Source: CAZWVA01 sp964636885 | GTDB taxonomy: Bacteria > Desulfobacterota_D > UBA1144 > Nemesobacterales > CSP1-2 | Direction of reading: 5' to 3' | NCBI GenBank assembly: GCA_964636885.1 | Contig: CAZWVA010000050.1 | Coordinates: forward strand, 1 to 20,612 | Length of the DNA stretch: 20,612 nucleotides | In this document: positions 15,371 to 20,612 of the stretch, piece after piece | How positions within the stretch are numbered: position 1 is the stretch's first letter | Layout: each line of letters opens with the position of its first letter | Program-made: the position numbers and the translations under genes | Notes under the pieces: model-generated | The model's database searches: none | Told to the model about the DNA's origin: nothing | What the model saw: the letters and a program-made list of their open reading frames with translations, nothing else

Positions 15371-16660
15371 ATGCCAGAGATGAGGATCATCCGTACATAC
15401 GTAGATAGACCTGATTCCGAGTCAATCGAGTCCTATATGGCTTCAGGGGGGTATACCGCCCTTCCCAAGGCACTAAAGATGGATCCACTTGAGGTAATAG
15501 AGGAGGTAAAGAAATCCGGTCTCCGCGGTCGTGGGGGAGCGGGGTTTCCAACCGGAATCAAATGGAGTTTTATTCAGAGGGACTCTAAAAAACCGATCTA
15601 TTTATGCTGTAACGCCGATGAGAGCGAGCCGGGGAGCTTTAAGGACAGGGAGATCATAGAACGCGATCCGCATCAGATGCTAGAGGGCATCATAATCGCT
15701 TGCTATGCGATAAACTCCCACAAGTGCTACATATACATAAGGGGCGAGATGCCAAAGGGCGCAAGGATCCTTGAAACGGCGATCCGCGAGGCTTACGAGA
15801 AGGGTTTTCTTGGAGAGGATATACTGGACTCTGGATTTAATCTCGATGTCGTCCTATTTAGAGGGGCAGGCGCGTATATATGTGGAGAGGAAACGGGGCT
15901 CTTGGAATCGATAGAAGGGAAAAACGGAGAACCCAGGCCCAAACCACCGTTTCCTGCACAGGTCGGGCTCTTTGGATGCCCTACTATAGTAAACAACGTT
16001 GAGACCCTGGCATGCGTACCCCATATAATCAACAGGGGTGCGGATTGGTTCGCGAGTATTGGTACCCCCAAGAACACCGGGACAAAGATCTACGGGCTTA
16101 GCGGAAAGATAAACAGGCCCGGTCTCTATGAACTCCCCCTCGGAGTTCCACTTCGTGAGCTTATATACGAGTACGGAGAAGGAATACCGAATGGAAGACA
16201 GATAAAGGCGATATCCCCTGGTGGGTCGTCCGCTCCGGTGCTTACGGCGGAGGAGATAGACATCCCTATGGATTTCGATTCGCTATCAAAAGCGGGTTCC
16301 ATGCTTGGCACCGCTGGGGTAACCGTGATTGATGATGAAACCTGTATGGTAAGGGTTGCGCAGAACCTGGCCCACTTCTATAGGGATGAATCCTGTGGCC
16401 AGTGCGTTCAGTGTAGGGAGGGGACATGGTGGCTTGAAAAGATGCTTACTAAGATAGAGGAGGGAAAAGGACGAATGGAGTTCATAGATACCCTTCTCGA
16501 TGCCTGCTCTCAGATGAAGGGAACAACGATATGCGCCCTTTCGGACGGCTGTGCAATGCCCATTGAATCCATAGTAAAGAAGTTCCGTCATGAATTCGAG
16601 GAACACATAAGGCTTAGAAGGTGTCCATTTGGAAGTAGGTATATGGGGGATTGGGAATAA
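15371..16660 (+). CDS. nuoF: NADH-quinone oxidoreductase subunit F (NuoF)
   Basis: The NADH-binding 51-kDa-type subunit of complex I or a related flavin-based dehydrogenase, 429 residues, normal length for NuoF. Seen: the FMN-binding GRGGAGFPTG at residues 53-62, the NADH/FMN region CCNADESEPGSFKDRE at 79-94, GAGAYICGEETGLLESIEG, and the four cysteines of the N3 iron-sulfur cluster, C342, C345, C348 and C388 (SCGQCVQCREGT ... CALSDGCAMP). The strong ribosome binding site AGAGGAG lies 8-14 bases before the ATG. Unusually, neither nuoE upstream nor nuoG downstream is present; neighbours are cbiO and an anti-sigma-like gene. It could therefore supply a complex I whose other genes are elsewhere, or belong to another diaphorase (hydrogenase or formate dehydrogenase type). 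Confidence 0.95.
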   Translation: MPEMRIIRTYVDRPDSESIESYMASGGYTALPKALKMDPLEVIEEVKKSGLRGRGGAGFPTGIKWSFIQRDSKKPIYLCCNADESEPGSFKDREIIERDPHQMLEGIIIACYAINSHKCYIYIRGEMPKGARILETAIREAYEKGFLGEDILDSGFNLDVVLFRGAGAYICGEETGLLESIEGKNGEPRPKPPFPAQVGLFGCPTIVNNVETLACVPHIINRGADWFASIGTPKNTGTKIYGLSGKINRPGLYELPLGVPLRELIYEYGEGIPNGRQIKAISPGGSSAPVLTAEEIDIPMDFDSLSKAGSMLGTAGVTVIDDETCMVRVAQNLAHFYRDESCGQCVQCREGTWWLEKMLTKIEEGKGRMEFIDTLLDACSQMKGTTICALSDGCAMPIESIVKKFRHEFEEHIRLRRCPFGSRYMGDWE

Positions 16661-16833
16661 ACGCGATGCGCAGCGATATACTCTCGGCCCAACTTAGACA
16701 CCTGGAAGAACGCCGTCAGACGAGGCAGAGTATACGTTGGTTCGGCATGCGCTGAATCGTATGCGTGAGGGGATCAAACTATAACCTTAGATAAGAGATT
16801 AAAAGGGAAAATAGAGTGAATCTGACCCAAAAA
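16661..16833. other. Intergenic stretch with a possible 29-residue reading frame
   Basis: This region lies between nuoF and the convergent anti-sigma-like gene. An ATG at 16666 opens a 29-residue frame ending at 16755 (starting MRSDILSAQL, ending IRWFGMR). It lacks a well-placed ribosome binding site and uses CGC/CGT/CAG codons unlike its neighbours. It could be a chance frame or the remnant of a lost gene. No terminator hairpin was found. Confidence 0.2.
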
Positions 16834-17073
16834 TCAACTTGGATTCATCCTGGATTTTAGAAACTCCTTTAACCTCATTCTGATCTCAGGAGTGACGAAG
16901 CTGCTCTTCCCAAGCCTTCCGGTAACTTCGAGCATCCTTTTATATGTCCTTATAAACGCCTGACACTCCGGGCAATCTGAAGCGTGCTTCTCAAGCTCCT
17001 CCAGTGTCTTGTCATCCAACTCCGACTCTATATACCCAATGATGTTTTCCACCACGTCTTTACATAGCGCCAT
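16834..17073 (-). CDS. Zinc-finger (ZAS-type) anti-sigma factor-like protein
   Basis: A 79-residue protein with the anti-sigma zinc-binding pattern: C4, then H30-x3-C34-x2-C37 in EKHASDCPECQAF, within a helical stretch typical of zf-HC2/ZAS domains. It has no membrane helix, so it would be soluble, like RsrA or ChrR rather than RskA. The C-terminal tail (about 52-79) is basic and helical. Such proteins hold an extracytoplasmic-function sigma factor inactive and normally sit next to its gene. Here no sigma factor is adjacent: upstream on the same strand is the purine permease gene (195 bases away) and downstream is the convergent nuoF. A predicted promoter of its own lies just upstream, so it may be expressed alone. 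Other zf-HC2 proteins act in different ways, so the anti-sigma role is inferred. Confidence 0.75.
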   Translation of the reverse strand: MALCKDVVENIIGYIESELDDKTLEELEKHASDCPECQAFIRTYKRMLEVTGRLGKSSFVTPEIRMRLKEFLKSRMNPS

Positions 17074-17091
17074 TGTCTTTACCCGTTATTC

Positions 17092-17120
17092 ATAATACAG
17101 CTTTTATTTTAAAAAGTCAT
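17092..17120 (-). promoter_or_regulatory. Predicted promoter of the anti-sigma-like gene
   Basis: On the minus strand: -35 ATGACT (17115-17120, 4 of 6), a 17-base AT-rich spacer, then -10 TATTAT (17092-17097, 5 of 6). The start would be near 17085, about 12 bases before the ATG, so the leader is very short and the ribosome binding site poor. The rest of the 195-base spacer up to 17268 shows no gene and no clear terminator for the permease. Confidence 0.45.
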
Positions 17121-17268
17121 GCCCCGGAGCGTATCCATAGCGGGAAGGAAATACCTGTCACGCCTCTACTAGAAGCCCCGCGGTTGTTTAGATGAAAGAA
17201 ACGGTCTCTAGGGCTCCGGATACGGTTAGACGGGAAGTGGCCCTTTTTTCCTAAAGAAACCCAGCCCT

Positions 17269-18576
17269 CTATCCCCTCGTGCTTAGAACGAGGTATATAA
17301 AGGACAGGGCTCCAATAAAGGCCAGTACCGGTGTTATCCTTCGCCACTTTCCAGTAGCCAGCGATACTGCGACATAGCTCGCAATACCGAAACAGAGCCC
17401 GGTTGAAATACTATAGGTAAGTGGCATAAGAAGGATCATAAAAAAAGCCGGAGCCCCTTCATCCCAATTGGTAAAATCGATCTCCCTTATGTGTTTTATC
17501 ATGTAGATCCCAACCACAACGAGTGCTATAGCGGTGGCATAGGATGGGATAACGGCAATAATCCCGGCAAAGAAAGGTGCGAGAAGGAAAAGAACACCCG
17601 TAAATAGTGCGGTCCAGCCGGTACGGCCGCCTGCCGCCACACCTGCACCCGATTCTATATATGCCGTTACGGTCGAGGTTCCCAGTAGGGCCCCGGCGGT
17701 TGCTCCAAAAGCATCAGCCATAAGCATCCTACCGAGGTGTGGGATCTTCCCGTCCGAACTAAATCCAGCCTGATATGAGATAGCGGTCAATGACCCTAGG
17801 CTATCAAACAGGGCAACGTATAAGAACGCAAAAACAGGGACCCAGTATACGGGTCTTAGGGCAGACAGGATATCGAGACGAAGGGCAAGTGGTGAAATGG
17901 AGGGAGGCGAGCTAAACCATACCTCAGGCGGCTGAACCCATCCCATGCCCAAAGAGACAAAAGTAACGATAAGAATTACGACGAGAAGGCTTCCAGGAAC
18001 CCTAAAACGCTCCATAACCACAGCCGCTAGCAGTCCCACAAGGGCTAAAACCAGGGTTGGCTTGAAGGGACCGAGGGTTACAAGCGTCACAGGATGCTCG
18101 ACGACCAACCCCATATTCCTGAAGCCGATAAAGGATATAAAGAGCCCAATCCCAACCGGAATGGCAAGCCTCAAATTAGGTGGAATAGCATAGAGAACGT
18201 GTTCACGAAGTCCTCCAACCGTAAGAAGGATAAAAAGAACACCGGCTAGAAATACGATCCCCAAGGTGACCTCCCAGGGGATGCCATCCTTAATACAAAG
18301 CGTATACGTAAAGAAGGCGTTTATACCCATTCCGGGAGCCATAAGAACGGGAACCCTCGGCCAGAAGGCCATGAGAAAGCACCCAATGGCACTCGCGTAG
18401 CAGGTCACCGAAACCAGGGCATCGGTGGGCATTCCCGCCTCTCCCAGGATATGGGGATTGACAGCAATGATATAGCCCGCCGTGAGAAAATTCACTATAC
18501 CGGCCACTAGCTCACGGCGAAGGGACCATTCCTTTACCTCCGGTAAAACCAGAACATTCATCCAATCCCTAGACAT
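17269..18576 (-). CDS. NCS2 family (AzgA-type) purine permease
   Basis: A 435-residue multi-pass membrane protein of the nucleobase:cation symporter-2 / AzgA group, whose characterised members import adenine, guanine or hypoxanthine with protons. Typical family blocks are visible in order: RRELVAGIVNFLTAGYIIAVNPHIL (residues 20-44), APGMGINAFFTY (80-91), IPPNLRLAIPVGIGLFISFIGFRNMG, SLGSLTAISYQAGF, and TSTVTAYIESGAGVAAGGRTG with the conserved Glu. Membrane segments cover most of the protein. It starts 19 bases after ctaB on the same strand, so it is likely the last gene of the ctaF-ctaA-ctaB group, although a purine link to heme A synthesis is not obvious. No purine riboswitch is possible in the 19-base gap. 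Exact substrate unknown. Confidence 0.9.
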   Translation of the reverse strand: MSRDWMNVLVLPEVKEWSLRRELVAGIVNFLTAGYIIAVNPHILGEAGMPTDALVSVTCYASAIGCFLMAFWPRVPVLMAPGMGINAFFTYTLCIKDGIPWEVTLGIVFLAGVLFILLTVGGLREHVLYAIPPNLRLAIPVGIGLFISFIGFRNMGLVVEHPVTLVTLGPFKPTLVLALVGLLAAVVMERFRVPGSLLVVILIVTFVSLGMGWVQPPEVWFSSPPSISPLALRLDILSALRPVYWVPVFAFLYVALFDSLGSLTAISYQAGFSSDGKIPHLGRMLMADAFGATAGALLGTSTVTAYIESGAGVAAGGRTGWTALFTGVLFLLAPFFAGIIAVIPSYATAIALVVVGIYMIKHIREIDFTNWDEGAPAFFMILLMPLTYSISTGLCFGIASYVAVSLATGKWRRITPVLAFIGALSFIYLVLSTRG

Positions 18577-18595
18577 GGGATAAAAATACCATCGA

Positions 18596-19543
18596 CTAAG
18601 CCGTCATACCTACCGAATTCAGATATATATCTATTATCAGGGAGGCCATGATGGCCAGCATATAGAGTATCGACACACCGAAGGCCTTCCCGTAGTTTGA
18701 ATTCTTAAGGGCACTCTTAATCATAACGTATTCAAAGTAGGTACCAGATATAACGGCCGTAATCGCGTAGTACGAGGAACAATACCCGAAGAACCATAGT
18801 GAAAGGGAGAGAGGAAGCAGGGACAATGAGTAGAGGAGCATAAAAACGTTTGTATATTTCGTACCAAGCGCAACAGGCATCACGGGAATCCCCGCCCTTC
18901 TGTAGTCCTCCCTGTACTTTTGGGCGAGCGCCCAGAAGTGAGGTGGCTGCCAGAGGATCATAAAGAGGAAGAGGATTATACCGTCAACCCCTATCCTTGG
19001 ACTTACGGCGGAATAACCAATGAGAACGGGAACGGCCCCTGGAACCCCCCCAAGGATAGTCCCGTAGGGAGAGCTGCGCTTTAGATAAAGCGTATAGAGA
19101 AGAGTATAACTCAGGATAGCGGATAAGATGAGTACCGTATTTACAGGATTAAGAAAATAAAAGGAGATAGAGAGAGAAACCAGTATAAAGAGAACAGCAA
19201 TAGAGATCGCTGCCCTTTCACCAACCACCCTCATCGCCTCGACGCGGCTAGTCAGCCTCTTCATCAAGACGTCTATCTCTTTGTCCAGAAGGTTATTTAA
19301 AATCGCGGCTCCAGCCGCGCTTAAGAGCAGGGACGACACGGCAAGGAGTATTAGATTTAAGGACGGGATCCCCCTGTAGGCAAGCACCATACCCGCAAAA
19401 CCCGTAAACGCGACACTCAGTATTATTCCGGGTTTTGAAAGAACTATGGTTGAAACCACTATCCTTCCGGGCGTAGCCCTATCTCTTGACTCCATACCTT
19501 TTTTCTCTCTCTTTAACGGGTATCCGATACTTGAATTATACAT
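18596..19543 (-). CDS. ctaB: Protoheme IX farnesyltransferase (heme O synthase)
   Basis: A UbiA-family membrane prenyltransferase that adds a farnesyl group to heme B to give heme O for cytochrome oxidase. It has 315 residues. The first Asp-rich motif is N83-x3-D87-x3-D91 (NNLLDKEIDVLMKRL). It also contains YLKRSSPYGTILGGVPGAVPVLIGY and WQPPHFWALAQKYREDYRRAGIPVMPV, which is diagnostic of CtaB/Cox10. About eight or nine membrane helices. The ATG overlaps the last 8 bases of ctaA and has AAGGGGAA upstream, so the two are coupled. A second possible start is Met17; the first 25 residues are hydrophilic and not conserved in pattern, so the shorter form cannot be excluded. Confidence 0.95.
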   Translation of the reverse strand: MYNSSIGYPLKREKKGMESRDRATPGRIVVSTIVLSKPGIILSVAFTGFAGMVLAYRGIPSLNLILLAVSSLLLSAAGAAILNNLLDKEIDVLMKRLTSRVEAMRVVGERAAISIAVLFILVSLSISFYFLNPVNTVLILSAILSYTLLYTLYLKRSSPYGTILGGVPGAVPVLIGYSAVSPRIGVDGIILFLFMILWQPPHFWALAQKYREDYRRAGIPVMPVALGTKYTNVFMLLYSLSLLPLSLSLWFFGYCSSYYAITAVISGTYFEYVMIKSALKNSNYGKAFGVSILYMLAIMASLIIDIYLNSVGMTA

Positions 19544-20390
19544 GGTTCCCCTTCATATTTTGAAACCACGTGTAGAGTACCATAGAGAGTATTAGAAGAG
19601 CCACCCCAAGATGAAAGGCGGTTGCCCCGAAGTGGAGTTTAGAATGAACCACTCCTACACCCAGTATGATCTGAAGGAGTACAAGGGAGAGTAAGATAAG
19701 GATCCTTGAGCGGTCTCTATTCAAACCGGGATTCGAGTAGGAAAAGGCATAGAGTAAAAGCACAATAGCCAAAATGACATAGGCAAGGGTCCTATGCGCA
19801 AAGTGGATAAGAACCGCCCCAGAGAGCCCAGGCGGGATCCAGTACCCAAGGCACTTGGGGAAATCCGGACAGGCGAGTCCCGAATTTGAGTGCCTTACAT
19901 AGGCCCCTAAAATCGCCTGAATGAAAACGAGAGACACAAGAAGGAAAAGCGATCCCCTATAACCCCTTATCGAAAAGACCGGCTTCTTCCCCTCCCCATC
20001 AAAGAAGGCCATGTAGAATACGAGAGAAAATATAACCAGGGCGGTCGCAAAGTGAAAGGTCGTTATATTAACAGGAAGCCTTAAAAGCACGACTATCCCC
20101 CCAAGAACCACCTGAAATAGGAGCAGGAACACGGTAACGAGTGGGATCGCCCTTGCGGGTCCAGAGTAGCTACGGAATCTCTTATGGGCAAGCACGAGAA
20201 GAAAGATCGAGGACACAAGCCCTATATTTCTATGCATCCACTCCATGAAGATATCGAATCGAAGTGGAGGTATAACCCTTCCGTGGCAAAGCGGCCAGTC
20301 GGGACAGGCAAGCCCGACCTTAAGCCCGGCGACGATATTTCCCCATATGAGGAGAAGGAAGAAGAGGGAAACCGTTATCTTTCCCAGCAT
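19536..20390 (-). CDS. ctaA: Heme A synthase (COX15/CtaA family)
   Basis: A 284-residue membrane protein that oxidises heme O to heme A. It shows the internal two-fold repeat of the family. Heme-ligand histidines are H53 (EWMHRNIGL, preceded by the conserved E50) and H113 (TTFHFATAL) in the first half, and H199 (IHFAHRTLAYV) and H260 (TAFHLGVAL) in the second. Each half has a cysteine pair in an outer loop, C29/C35 (GLACPDWPLCHG) and C174/C180 (GLACPDFPKCLG), in nearly the same sequence. The N-terminus is a membrane helix, so the ATG at 20390 is secure. It follows the oxidase subunit IV gene by 6 bases and overlaps ctaB by 8. Confidence 0.94.
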   Translation of the reverse strand: MLGKITVSLFFLLLIWGNIVAGLKVGLACPDWPLCHGRVIPPLRFDIFMEWMHRNIGLVSSIFLLVLAHKRFRSYSGPARAIPLVTVFLLLFQVVLGGIVVLLRLPVNITTFHFATALVIFSLVFYMAFFDGEGKKPVFSIRGYRGSLFLLVSLVFIQAILGAYVRHSNSGLACPDFPKCLGYWIPPGLSGAVLIHFAHRTLAYVILAIVLLLYAFSYSNPGLNRDRSRILILLSLVLLQIILGVGVVHSKLHFGATAFHLGVALLILSMVLYTWFQNMKGNHV

Positions 20391-20396
20391 CAGACC

Positions 20397-20612
20397 TTAA
20401 GGAGAAACCCTGTAGAACACATCGCTTGCGGTGAGACCTATAAGGAGCGCAAGAAGGAATAGGGGATAAATGGCAAAGGCCCAGGTGAGTTTATCCTCGT
20501 ACTTAAGGTGCATAAAGAATAGGGCCACAAGGGATGCCTTTATAGAGGCGATCCCCAGTGCAATCACGATGTTAAATACCCCAAAGTCGTGACGGGCAAC
20601 CCAAACCGTAAT
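20397..20612 (-). CDS. Cytochrome c oxidase subunit IV (caa3-type), 5' part outside the window
   Basis: The last 71 codons of a leftward gene; the start is beyond the window edge. The visible part reads TVWVARHDFGVFNIVIALGI, then KASLVALFFMHLKYEDKLTW, and ends SDVFYRVSP. This is the conserved pattern of bacterial oxidase subunit IV (COX4_pro, CtaF/CoxD-like), with two membrane helices joined by the FMHLKYE turn. It lies 6 bases upstream of ctaA, and the TAA stop overlaps the TAAGG ribosome binding site of that gene. It shows that heme A made by ctaA/ctaB serves a heme-copper oxidase whose larger subunits should lie just outside the window to the right. Confidence 0.9.
   Translation of the reverse strand: MTVWVARHDFGVFNIVIALGIASIKASLVALFFMHLKYEDKLTWAFAIYPLFLLALLIGLTASDVFYRVSP

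Noticed and set aside
17190..17268. Rho-independent terminator after the purine permease
   Set aside because: The minus strand has short A- and T-rich runs here but no GC-rich stem followed by a T tract; none could be supported.
1..20612. CRISPR array, insertion sequence, phage genes, tRNA or rRNA
   Set aside because: No spaced direct repeats, transposase or integrase motifs, or structured RNA genes were recognised on either strand.

Overview
This window looks like a piece of a draft bacterial chromosome; one scaffold gap of 10 N lies inside a gene. Every gene recognised is a bacterial housekeeping or metabolic gene (PriA, GlnE, CarD, Fur, NuoF, CtaA/CtaB). I see no phage, transposon, CRISPR, rRNA or tRNA signal. 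Codon use leans strongly to AGG/AGA for Arg and ATA for Ile, and genes are tightly packed with GTG/TTG starts. With a caa3-type oxidase subunit, a DUF58/BatA pair, CarD and a geranylgeranyl-reductase-like flavoprotein, this suggests a respiring, Gram-negative-type bacterium of a deep lineage (Desulfobacterota-, Nitrospirota- or Dadabacteria-like, perhaps thermophilic). That placement is inference only.

Layout. 1-4689 (+): 3'-part of priA, then a small very basic protein whose end overlaps the start of glnE (PII-controlled switch of glutamine synthetase). 4690-4847: non-coding, with inverted repeat arms. 4848-6264 (+): a type I phosphodiesterase/alkaline-phosphatase-fold protein interrupted by the N gap; its last part is in a different frame because the gap length is arbitrary. 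6273-9636 (-): carD, a DUF58 protein and a BatA-like membrane VWA protein, read leftward as a likely operon. 9771-10982 (+): an LhgO-like L-2-hydroxyglutarate oxidase, convergent with 10998-12173 (-), a geranylgeranyl-reductase-family flavoprotein.

12174-15246: the most instructive part. A near-consensus sigma-70 promoter overlapped by a good Fur box drives fur-cbiM-cbiQ-cbiO, a Fur-family regulator joined directly (TAGATG) to an energy-coupling-factor (ECF) type Co/Ni transporter. The CbiM has the variant N-terminus MSHIHIPDG. 15371-16660 (+): a lone nuoF with its own promoter, without nuoE or nuoG beside it. 16834-17073 (-): a lone zinc-finger anti-sigma-like protein. 17269-20612 (-): read leftward, the end of a cytochrome c oxidase subunit IV gene, ctaA, ctaB and an NCS2/AzgA-type purine permease. 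This is a heme A/cytochrome oxidase assembly operon with a purine transporter at its tail.

I find no clearly new multi-gene system. The best leads are the autoregulated Fur-CbiMQO unit with its unusual CbiM N-terminus, the basic 90-residue protein coupled to glnE, and several orphan members of usually clustered families (NuoF, anti-sigma factor, DUF58/BatA without MoxR).
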